64,000 nt of DNA from NCBI RefSeq assembly GCF_037975245.1, contig NC_092575.1, positions 2,797,001 to 2,861,000 of the forward strand, in the 5' to 3' direction. Source of the DNA: Apostichopus japonicus. Taxonomy: Eukaryota; Echinodermata; Holothuroidea; Aspidochirotida; Stichopodidae. This document shows, in pieces, positions 49,601-61,600 of the stretch. The position numbers and the translations under genes were made by a program. The stretch's first letter is position 1, and each line of letters opens with the position of its first letter. The notes beneath the pieces are model-generated. The model was given only the letters and a program-made list of their open reading frames with translations, was not told the origin of the DNA and ran no database searches.

Positions 49601-52600
49601 AGAATTACACACTGTATTAAACATCTTTTGTAAGAAGATAAAAGATAATACTTCAACAGTCAGGTCCATTAGAGTCACAAAGTCTGCTAACATCTAGTCA
49701 TTGGCCTAATGAGTGGTAGTACTCGATAACAATGACATCTGCTGGTCAGAGTTTTATACGCAGAGTATACTAAAACAAGACAATGGAAAATCAGCTATGA
49801 ATGCTGCATCATAGACGCAGGCTAACCATTGTTAAACAGTCTGTGAAATGAAACGATGCATTGAATCGCAACTCAACATATGCCGTGAGACAGATCCAGC
49901 AAACAATTATGATAGATTGTGTAAGTGGCGGCTGTATATGGCTAGAGGAGAGGTCACGGGTCACTGCGTTAAAAGCTTGAGTCATGACACAATTCATTGA
50001 TTGGTCCCTGTGGAGATCCTTTGATCGATCAATAAAATTTGTCTTACAAAAGTGAAGATCATACATATATTTAGATTATGTATAAAATATCTGATTAATA
50101 TATGTTTTGTTTGGAAACAAAATCTAGCAAGATATTTTTCTCTCTTCTCTCTTAGATAACTGCCTGAAGTGGCGGATTCTTCCGTTCTCAAACAGCCATG
50201 TTGGGCATCACTTTGATTATTGGGAGTGCAGTATGAACACCGTTGCAAGTCACAAAAGGTTAAATAACTATTTTACATACATTTCCCGAGGGAATGGGGG
50301 CTTCGCAAGAAGCATACACGATAGTGACAGTATCAAAGAAATTAGTATCTTTTGTCTTTTCGATGTCAGAGTTGTTTGCAACTGACAGGAGAACAGAGTA
50401 AAGATTGTTGAGTTGAAGACATTGCATTATGTTACCATAGAGTTAAATTTGTAGAACCACAATAAAAAAAATCATGAATAAGAAAAAAAGCTACCTGGAT
50501 TAGAAAGATAGACACGAATGATCGTCTTTCATGAGAAATCCAGAAAGCTGTGGTTTGAATCATGAGTCCCGAATCATGGTTTGAAGAAGCTGTGTGCATT
50601 GTATTGCTAACATTTCACAAGAATAGTAACCTTCCTGATAGATCCATTCCTCTCTTTGTTGATGCATTTAAACCTTGTCTATATATATCAAGTTATCAAC
50701 TGGGACGTTACTGTTAAAGCGGGGACCTCTTTGCAAACACTGTGCGATGGTCTGAGATGACCCAATGCCAATGTCGGACGACCAAAGCCTGTGATTTCAT
50801 GAAGGATAAACAATAGGTCAGATGCGTTATTATTTGTCAAAAGGGGATCGGACAATATACCTTTCCGGTTACTGTTGATATGAGCTGAATTGAAACTCCC
50901 AGGTCATTGGTGGGAGGGGATGAGGAGAAGGGGGGGGGGTAGTAGGTGAAGGTTAGAAGGCAGTGGGCTAAACGTTTGAAAAGAATCCCCACGTGGATGA
51001 TATCATCAGTTTTTGTTGCCTCTATCGAATGTGTTTCTCCGAGCTTCATCTTAATGTGTCCTTTGTATCGACAGTTGTAATGTCCCAGAGCAGAAGATGA
51101 ACATTCCATGCAAAGTACTTAAGAAAGAAACCAAGTCTGACGAGCTGAAGAAACAGAAGTTGGAAGCTGTAAGTTCCGCCATCATTCCTTCAATAAACCG
51201 CCGATGTTATACCATTCCTGGTATCTATCAGAGTGCAGAACGAAAAAAATCAGTTTTTTGGGGAGAGTGCATATCCCAATCAAGCACCAATCTCTCCCTC
51301 CATGAATCATTGGTATTAATATATGTCCCCGGTATTTTATCAAAGAATTAGTAGGGATCTTTTATTACTGGACAGTACCCATTCCAGCATGCACAAATCT
51401 TCACCTCACCAAATTGAGTCCAGGAAAACTTTGAAATTTGGTATTAAAGGACCCTGAACTCGACTGACACAGGAAGTTTTCACATCAAAGGTTTTGGGAC
51501 AGAAACCTTCCAGTGTTGGATAAACTGTTGATAGGGATGCCTCTTAGGAACAGACAATTTGTTGTAAAACCACATTGATTGATTTCTTACACTTAGATGC
51601 AGCCAACTATGTATTACTGTTTTACAAAGCTGGGTCACTTTAAAGGGTGTGAAGACTTGCGCACAAAGAAACATCTCATGCCGGTAATCTGAACTAGTTT
51701 CGAATGAGGTGTAACAGAAGTGTCAGACACCACCATCGATCCCAGAAAATACACACACAGCTTGCTACCGTTGGTAATTAGACACTAGTGTACAGTCAAT
51801 ACCTACAGCTACTGTCAATACCCACAACACAGTGTACATAGCAGCGATGGACATCTCAGGTCTAGATAATAGATAACAAGGTATCACGTTTCATTACTGT
51901 CTGCATTTTGTAGCGACAAGAAGAAAACTTAACTTTTTCGGCACGCTGTTTGGGGCGGGTCTTCAATGCCTTTAATACAAATATGCTACCTAACACACTC
52001 CTATAAGACACTGCATGATAAAGAAAATAAGAAGCTGCTGCAAATCCTGCAGTACATATTGTGTGAACTGTAGAAACACAACCAATTTTGTCCCACAAAG
52101 CCTGGCTGTAGGGTGCTGCAACACCTCCCCCCCCCCCCCGGGTGTCCTGTATTTGACATGGTGCCCTAAGTGAATACAATTTTCATCTTTCTTTATTTAT
52201 CTCTTTTTTCCTTCTCCTTTTTTTCATTAACAGGAGATACGAAGAAAGCAAGAAATGTTGAGTAAGATGCAGCCAGAATCTGTGAGTATAAATTGTTTCA
52301 AATGATGATGCATTTATAATTAATAATAAATAAGTTAAGATGCTCCAAAAAAGTGGATAGATTTAGTGCTTTCCATTCCAAACAGCAGGTATACCACAGG
52401 ATCATTGAGAGGTTACAAGTGATTAGTAAATACGATATTAAACAATATTCACTGTAAACACTAGGTTTCTGTTTACTTGTATTCCTAGCCTAATAGACTC
52501 ATTAACTTTAATGACCGTAAGGAACGATTGTTAAAGCTTTCTCAAGCAACATTTATTTATATTTATATATATTTTTTTCCCCTTACTGCTTAAAATATTC

Positions 52601-55600
52601 AGTCTAGGAGAGATAAGAAACACAAAAAGAGACGTTCTCCAAGTCCATCACCGCCATCTTCCCCAGAACCACCGAGGAGGTCATCAAAGGTCAGGAAACA
52701 TGTGAAGAGCGCTCCAGCCAAGGTGAGTACCCTATGGTCCCTATTGAGTACCATGAGCAGATGGGGGATAGTGGGAGGTGGGTGCCTGTGAGAAGACTTT
52801 AATAGGGGAACTGTTTGTTTTTGTATCTTCAAGTAGTCTCTGACAGCTTTTGAATATGATATATTTTTTTTGTGGTATTCTTGGCTATGGTTCAGAATGT
52901 TGTCATGGTGACAAGGATAAACAAGGTACCATCAGGATTGCTCCCCCTTCCGTATCAGCATGAGTTCATTTTTCAAAGTTTCATTTCCACTGATGAATGA
53001 ACAAAAATGAATGAAAAATGATCAAAACAACTGCAAATTTGGATCTCTGGGTCAGTCCTGGCTGAAGCTATAGAGAAACTAGACTGATCTATAAAAGATT
53101 ATAAAATAAATTTTATAAAAGCTTATAAAATAAAGTTTGAAGGAGACAATTTTTAAGGTTATAGGTAGATCGATTCTGTCATGTAGTGGCAAACTTCAGT
53201 ATGAATTTTTCCCACTGAGGAATTATATGGAAATTGTTCCGCAGTCTAAAACAAATTGCACAATGGTTGTCTATGATTCTCTGTTGATAGGTTCAGAGGT
53301 CACCTCCACCAAAACCTATTGCAAAGACAAAACCAGTCGGAAAGGCCAAACCAGTGGTGAAAGCTGTAAGTAAAAAGATTTATTTCTTGAATTGTTTTTT
53401 GGGGGGGAGGGGGGGGGGAGTAAAACTCTGAGAATATTTGTTAGAAGTAAGATTTAGTAAAGAAATGATAGATTGATAGGGAGGGAGGGATAGAGGGTGA
53501 AACCACCCTCCCTTTACACACACTTAAACTTAAAAGTAGTTATCAGCACAATCATTTATGTATACCTAATTAAAGATCTAATCTATAGCCTCCAATAGGC
53601 CTCAGAATGCAGCAATTGACATCAGAATTTTTTCTGGAGGACTACCCCCCCCCCCCCCCCCCAATACTACCTTCATGACCCCAAAGTATGAAAGTTGGTG
53701 AAAGTATGAAAATTGACTGATTCTGTTTTGTCAAGTCTGTAGTTGCTCAAGTTGGACATTTGAAGGAGAAGGCCAAGATAGTGCTGACCATCACATTCAT
53801 CGAATTTGTGGTTGGGCGGAGGGAGGGTTGGAAACAACATACTGTATTCTTAATTTCTTGTTTTGTTTTGATATAATTTCTGTACTTAACTAATCGCTGG
53901 TCCCTAACTGCTGTGGAGATCAAGACTCATATGGTCTTGAATATATTGTAATCTTGTTAACTTTGGGTTCACCAACAGTCCAAGCCAGTGGGTAAAGCGT
54001 CTCCCGTCGTCCAGAAGGCTGTACCACCATCACCTGCTCCCAAGAGACCAGCTGCTCCATCGCCACCAATGAAGGTGAGAGAAACTCCTTTCATTCACCC
54101 CCCCTCCCCCCCCCCCCTTCTGCTCTGCCGATACAGGTTTAAAATGGATAGATGGTACAAGCAATAACCACATCTGCAAAGGTTTCTATCTTTGTTTCGG
54201 CGACAAATTATGCTAACAAAATTGCTGTAAAAACTGGTAATAGACATACAGAGGTATGAAAGTACAAAAGTTTGGATGGGTATGAGAATAATACTATCTT
54301 CACTCCTGTGAAGTTTGATTAGAAGCAATAGCAGCCTGGTTGTTTTCATAATGATGTAGCTTTCTTTGATGAATTTCTCAATTTTTGTGGAGAGCCATCG
54401 AACTCAGTATCACATATTGCCATACTGTGCATACTTGTGCAGTACAATATTATCAGTACTGGATAAATTTTGTTATCTTTACCATACACTTTGAATTTGT
54501 CTGCAGTATTGCATAGTATCAATCAGCCACAAGTCCATTTCCTTCTTTGAAACATTTGATCGGGGGGGTCCCGTTCCAGTAAGTGTTAATATCAGTATTC
54601 AAACTACCAAGTATGCAGCAGATATCCCATTTCAGTTCCTTCTAAGGCAAGGTTCCACAGCCCTTATCTGTCAGGGAAGTTGATAATATATTAAGGTGTC
54701 TCCATTATTAGAATGGTATACAAGGAGTAGCGTATTGTGTTTTCTTCTGGATTTTGTATTTGTTTTTTGGCCCTTTCCTTCTTTTACAGAGAGCTGCTGC
54801 TGTTCGAGCCACAGCCCAAGTATCGAAGGCTGCAAAGAAACAGAAATTGTCCGCTTCCATGGAAACCGAAGAAATCAGTGAGGTGAGTAATCACCATAAC
54901 CTCCTGTCAGGTATTGTGGGGATTCTGCAGGCTCCGTGGGAGGAGGGGGGAAGGGGGAGGGGTGGAAATTGCAAGATAAACAAACAATAGTGGCACATGA
55001 TATTTTGTGCTTTCAGTAGCTTAAATATCAAAATCACACTTTTGTGTACTGTCACAATAAGGAAAGAAATCATAACTGTTGATCGATGGTGAAGTGTGGA
55101 ATATTTGGGTAAATTTTAAGACAGAATGTGAAAAGAGGGACCAGAGTCATATCAGTGAAAGGTAGGAGGGGAGGGGGAGGGGGTGGGGATAACCATATTT
55201 CCACTGCATTATGTTTGTCTGTGTATATACACACACATTCTGGTCTCACAATTCAGGCTAAATGCCATTGGCTGTCACTGTTTGCCAAAAGGACAAATGA
55301 AAATATAAAAAAGGCAGTGGCATTTTTCTGCTAATCTAGAGATGTTGCCGAATTGTATTCAAAGAAAATATGCCAGTGGGGTAAGTTTACTTTAGCAAGT
55401 AGATATTACTTTAGGCAGTGTCATTTTCTAGCAAAGTTTGTGAAATTTCTAGGCCTGAGGTTGGAACCTACCCACGGGGTGGGTCTGTTTCGCATTTATA
55501 TTGGCCGCTTCTTCCGTGCCTCTTTTGACAGACGGAGACAGAGAAACCATTTGGAGAAGAGAAGAAGAAAAGGACAACTCTAGATGCCGAAAAAGATGTT

Positions 55601-58600
55601 GAACCAGAAGGGGCAGTGTCCAAAGATGTTGATTCCTCATTGGATGATAAAACCACTGCAGCAGAGGCGGGAGATTCGACCTCGGAGATGGAACAGTCCG
55701 ACCAGCCGCCGGAAGTCGGCATTGATAGTAAGTGTCAACTTAGGGACAGCTGACCGGAAATTGTCGGTGTGAAATTATTGGTGACAGAAGGGGAAAAAAG
55801 AGCAACATGAAAAGATTTTGTCGAGGAAGAATACCATTAAAATTAACTTACTTAATTAATTTTGGTAGCATAGTAATTTGTGTAGGAGATGGTCTTGGTC
55901 TTCTCCTTCATCTTCTTTTCCTTCTTCTCCTCCTCCTCCTTCTCTTCCTCCTCATTCTTCTTTTTCTTCTTCTTTTGCTGCTTCTTGTTACAAACACTGC
56001 CAAATTCGATTTGATCCCTGTGAATTGATTTTAAGAAGGAAAATACTTAATGTATAATAGTTGTATAAGGTATAGTCTAATTTACCTTAAAAACTGTCTA
56101 TCAATTCTTCTGAGCTTTCTCACTTACACATTGATATGCTGGTTGTGTCAGTAAAAAAAATTGAATAAGTGTTGAGGGAATTGATATTACTAACTCTGAG
56201 AAGATGTGGAGGGGGAGGGAAGGGGGGCTCAAATGGAGGTGTTTGTTGATAACTATTTGATCTCGTTTTGATGTTTCTTTGCAGTGTTTGGTGAAAAAGT
56301 GGAGGCTTACATCAACGGAAGGTGGAATCCGGGAGTAGTAGTCAAAGTGAAGAAGAAGACTATGTCTTCAGGAGAGAGGTGGAGGGTGAAATTTGACAGA
56401 AATAGACAAGACAGGTTTGATAAATGGTAAGCTTGTGTTGAGCTAGCAGACGGATATTGCATTGGCTTTGGATTATCACATTGTCATTGTGTTAACTTAT
56501 ATTGTCATATCAGCTTTCTATTGCCATTGTGTTGCATTACGTTGTCACATTGTCCTGTATTACACTGTCATACAGACCTTGTCTTGTCATTGTGTTGCAT
56601 TACATTGTCACATTGTCCTGTATTACACTCTCATACAGACATTACCTTGTCTTTTCATTGTGTTGCATTGGATTGTTATATAGTCCTGTATTGCACTGTC
56701 ATACAGACATTACCTTGTCTTGTCATTGTGTTGCATTGGATTGTCATATTGTCCTGTATGCACTGTCATACAGACATTACCTTGTCCTGTCATTGTGTTG
56801 CATTGGATTGTCATATTGTCCTGTATTGCACTGTCATGACATTACCTTGTCTTGTCATTGTGTTGCATTAAATTGTCATATTGTCCTGTATTGCAGTGTC
56901 ATTACCTTGTCCTGTCATTGTGTTGCATTGGATTGTCATATTGTCCTGTATTGCACTGTCATACAGACATTACCTTGTCTTGTCATTGTGTTGCATTAAA
57001 TTGTCATATTGTCCTGTATTACAGTGTCATTACCTTGTCCTGTCATTGTGTTGCATTGGATTGTCATATTGTCCTGTATTGCACTGTCATGCAGACATTA
57101 CCTTGTCTTGTCATTGTGTTGCATTAAATTGTCATATTGTCCTGTATTGCAGTGTCATTACCTTGTCCTGTCATTGTGTTGCATTGGATTGTCATATTGT
57201 CCTGTATTGCACTGTCATACAGACATTACCTTGTCTTGTCATTGTGTTGCATTAAATTGTCATATTGTCCTGTATTGCAGTGTCATTACCTTGTCCTGTC
57301 ATTGTGTTGCATTGGATTGTCATATTGTCCTGTATTGCACTGTCATGCAGACATTACCTTGTCTTGTCATTGTGTTGCATTAAATTGTCATATTGTCCTG
57401 TATTGCAGTGTCATTACCTTGTCCTGTCATTGTGTTGCATTGGATTGTCATATTGTCCTGTATTGCACTGTCATGCAGACATTACCTTGTCTTGTCATTG
57501 TGTTGCATTACATTGTCATATTGTCCTGTATTACACTGTCATGCATACATTTCATTATATTGTCTGTGTATTACATTACATTGTCAAATTTGTTTTAAAT
57601 AACTTCAGATAACAACATTAAATGAAGAGAACCATTGATTTTGACCTAATGAAAATTATATATATCAGTACTTTTAGTTGATTGATCATCATTTTAATAT
57701 GTCATTTGGCAAAATGAAAAATATTTATTTTGCATTTCTCAATATCAACAGGTACGACAACGATAGCAAAGAGCTTAGGTTACCACCTAAGGTGAGTCAT
57801 TGCTAAATGATTTGATCATAGTAGCTCTTACGTTTTGTTTTATTAAAGCATCAGAATCAAATTATATATACGTTTTGTATTTGGTGACAAAGAACTCCAG
57901 CAATGGTTAGCAGTTGCATCACCTATGACGTGACCAGTTTTATTCAACAGACTGTTTTATCCATTGGTAGGAAAGCCTTACAATAATAACCACATTTGCA
58001 TGACGTCTCCAACTTGATGTCATTAATATTCATCAAATTGCAAGAAATGGCTTTCATTTTGGTGTGCAAATGTTCATGGATATTAACATGTATTGCTTAC
58101 CCAGACTATGAATATGATCGGGCACTGAAAACCACTAAACGTTTTATGGTTATTTTATGATGTACTTTAGGATCCAGAGGTGGAGGGTCTACCGATTGAT
58201 ATCTTAGAAGACGGTGTTCGAAAGATTAAAGCAACTAAAGAAGCATTGATACCGCAGGAGACATCAAACATTGATGCTCCATCCTCGGCATCCACTGATG
58301 GGGCATTAGCTTCTCTCCCGACGAATACCTCCGAGCCTAAGACCAACAAAGCCAAGCCTACAGAGAGTATCAAGCCCATGCAGAGGGAGACTCCGGCCAC
58401 GATACCAACCAAAGATGGAGATGGTGAATCGAGCCTTGCGATCGACGAAGCACCGAAACAGGAGAACAAGGAGGAGGAGGAGGAGCAGAAGAAAGCAGAG
58501 ACGGATCAATCGAAGGACAGCAAGGATGAGGAGAGATTGCGGGAGGAACAGAAGGAGATGAAAGCCAGGATAGAGGCATTAGAAAAGGAGAACAAGGATC

Positions 58601-61600
58601 TGCTGGAAGAGCAAGGAAGAAACAAGGAGACGTTGGAGAAGAGTAAGAAGGAGGATGAGAAAAAGAAGCTGACCTTAAACAGCCTCTGCGACGGATACAG
58701 GTAAGAGTTGGATACGGTAATGAAACAAATATAGATATATATATCATGTGGGGAAGATAAGTTTCTTATTTGTAGGACTTGCTGTACATATATTTGTATT
58801 ACTGTATGTGTATTGCAGTCTATTGATACTAATACTACTGTTTTTGTCTTTTGTCGTTTATGACCTGTGTAAGCCGAATTTCCGATTGAGATCAATAAAT
58901 TCAATTCAATCAATCAATTCAATGTATAGAGCTCATGTGATGATCTCGTCCGTCGTGGGCTTAGAAAAGGCACCGGAGGGGTAGAATTGGACAAAACTCA
59001 CGAGCAAAGTGAAAGTATGCACCACTAATAATAACAAGTCTGTCTGGTACAAGTTACTATGACAACCTACATGAAACAACCAATCATGTGCAGCCAAAAT
59101 TCTCTAGTGGTCTCTCCCTATATCCACACCAATAGCAAACTTTGGTCACCCTCTATTTCAATGGATCAAACCATCTAACTAATTCCTGTCTGCACCAGGT
59201 AATGCCTGCCCTGTAATCTCACAGTATGGATCTACCATTTTCCACAGGCTACACCATAGTCGTAATGCATGCGAGTTGTGTATAGCCTATAGTGTAGAGC
59301 AGGGGTGAGCAAACTTTTTGAATGAATGGGCCAGATATAAGGGGAGAAAAATTGACTGGGCCGCACCTAACCAACGACCTGCTGTTGATTTCAAACCTTT
59401 GATTCCGAGGACTTTCAAGCAATACTTAATCTGTATTCACAAAAACATAATGTCAACACAGTACAGTTGATAATTAATGGGGATAATAGGCCTACCTGAG
59501 AGCATCATTAGTGCCGATAAATTCTAAGCAGCAAGCTCGTTTTGTGTGATGATGTAAAATAGATAGATTTTTGTTCTTTTTCTTGAGACATCGCAAGGGC
59601 CGCAACAAAAAATTACTGACGGGCCGCAAGTGGCCCGCGGGCCGTAAATTGCCCACCCCTGGTGTAGAGGGTATATAAATGATACATAAAAAGCTACTTG
59701 CATTGAGAACTGCTAAAGGTGTCTCCAATTATCTCTACGGAAAGTTACCGTAAACAACTTACAGAAATACATTACTGAGCTCCTCTGTCTATTACAGATA
59801 AGAGTGGTTTGTCAAATTAAGTACAAAGAACAGACCTGTCAGGTGGCTAAAAACTTTAGCCACTGCATGAAAGGCAAATAAATAGGCAGCAGTGCTTTTA
59901 ATTATTCTCTTTGAGTTCATAACACTACCTGTGTCTGATACATTTTCATGGTGTTAAACAGCTTTTCCACTACAACAAAAGACTTTGCAGCCTTTTAAAC
60001 TGGAAGTTAAGTGTGGTTCTGATTCTTTTTATAGTCTCTGATGTGTTCAGACTCAATCTATTTCGAGAAAGAGAGGTGCTGAATAGATGTTCCACGACGG
60101 CATTACTGAGAGGGATAGAGAAGAAGGATAAGGCATGCATTGAGAGTTCACGGAATTTCTTGTTCCCTGCACACTATGAATATGTTTAAGGCATCGTAAC
60201 TTCGTAACCACTTAACTTTTTTCATTTTCTCTTCAGGAAATGTCTGAGGTACTTCCTCCCTCCATCTTGGCATATGACCAAGACGCAAGTTGGGAAGTTA
60301 ACCCCTGAAGAGCTAGTGACCTTTGACCTGAACGGAGTCTTTGAACATTACGAGAAAAATTTGAGAGAGGTGAGGGATTTTTTTTCCTTTTCATACTGTC
60401 TGTCATTTCTGTAGCACTTAAAAAAAAATTATCAAATCTATCAGAAAATGTTGTTTTTTGTTTATGTAAATAATCAGAGACTTGAAAGCTGGAATTCAGC
60501 ACATCTGTTTTACCGGGTGAAGAGGCAGCTTTATTCTGGATTTAATCAAGTGACCTTATCATGTAGTGATGGCAACGGGAGCTGGGAAACCTTGACAAGC
60601 TCACAGTACATTTTGACTGGTACGCTGGTGCATGATGAAAGTATACCAGCATGGTGGTTGTATCGAGATTGCGTAGCACGCGTCAGTCCAATACTACCCA
60701 CAAGTTCTCTCTTCAGTTTAAGGCTTTCTTCAGTGTGTACGTAATGCTATTGCCAGACTGTAATAATTCCTATACCAGTTAAGAAGTAGTAGTGCAACCA
60801 CAGTAGTCATGTGCCGGCCTTTCAGTGTCGGCAGTTATGAGTTTACTTTGTCTATTGTGAACAGATAGCCTTTGTGTCCATATGCAAAGAGTTGCTATTC
60901 AGGGGTCAGAAACCAAATTCATATTGGTGCATTGAACTGTATGATAAACCTTTGTGCTCAAGAAGTCTCTGTGCAAACAGAACTGATGTTGTTTAGATTA
61001 ATACCATGTCTTTGTGCAAAGTTACAATCATTTTTCATGGTTATGAACCGAGGGGTCGGGCACAGGATTGCCAAAAAATGATTGTATCTATTTTTATGCT
61101 GTCTGAGCAGTTGAGTGATACAGTGAACGATCAGGTTTGAAATTTGAATTCTCGTTTTGCTAGCTCGTCGGTGGTTATCATACCAGAGCGGAGAATAAAG
61201 AACAGGAGGCCAAAGAAATGGAAGAGAAACTGCACAACGTCAGACGGATGGTAGCCCAACTCCTGAGGACCATGACTGACACTCAGGTAATGTCAGGGAG
61301 ATGCTATGTTGAAGGGTCGAGGAGTGGGGGGTAGGAGGGGGGAGGAGGGGGAGGAGGAGGAGGAGGCCAAGGAGATGGAAGAGAAACTGCACAATGTCAG
61401 ACGGATGGTAGCTCAACTCCTAAGGACGATGACTGACACTCAGGTAATGTCAGGCAGATGCTATGTTGAAGGGTGGAGGAGGAGGGGTGGAGAAGGAAGG
61501 GGTTGGAGGAGGGGGGGTAGGAGGATGGGGAGGAGGAGGAGGCCAAGGAGATGGAAGAAAAACTGCACAATGTCAGACGGATGGTAGCCCAACTCCTGAG

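Larger units (their letters stand above)
45507..51168 (+). other. MORC2 exons 10-16: coiled-coil arm and CW zinc finger
   Basis: Exons 10-12 encode a long Glu/Lys/Ala-rich helix pair from about residue 284 to 372 ([17 protein letters not shown] onward), matching the coiled-coil 1 arm that projects from the MORC2 ATPase module and is needed for DNA binding. The ATPase module resumes with [17 protein letters not shown] and [13 protein letters not shown]. Exons 14-16 encode the CW zinc finger: C507 and C510 in QCDNCLKWR, W530 and C532 in DYWECSMN, and C543. All four zinc ligands and the typical tryptophans are present. The segment between them (SHVGHHFDY) is short and His-rich. MORC2-type CW domains do not generally bind methylated H3K4; whether this one does cannot be told. 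Confidence 0.88.

Noticed and set aside
56880-57540. CRISPR-like regular repeats
   Set aside because: Whole 128-bp units are repeated with no unique spacers, in a eukaryotic intron.
56502-57612. Repetitive Cys/His-rich proteins of 115-165 residues
   Set aside because: Every frame of the 128-bp satellite is open with the same peptide; the array lies in an intron between two MORC2 exons that join in phase.
58370-58913. Antisense open frames over MORC2 exon 25 (125 and 135 residues)
   Set aside because: They mirror the charged coding exon on the other strand, whose frame continues across splices and matches the family.
61306-61587. 93-residue open frame through exon-27 copy 2
   Set aside because: As a stand-alone gene it is an artefact of GGA-rich spacer; copy 2 is treated as a duplicated exon segment instead.
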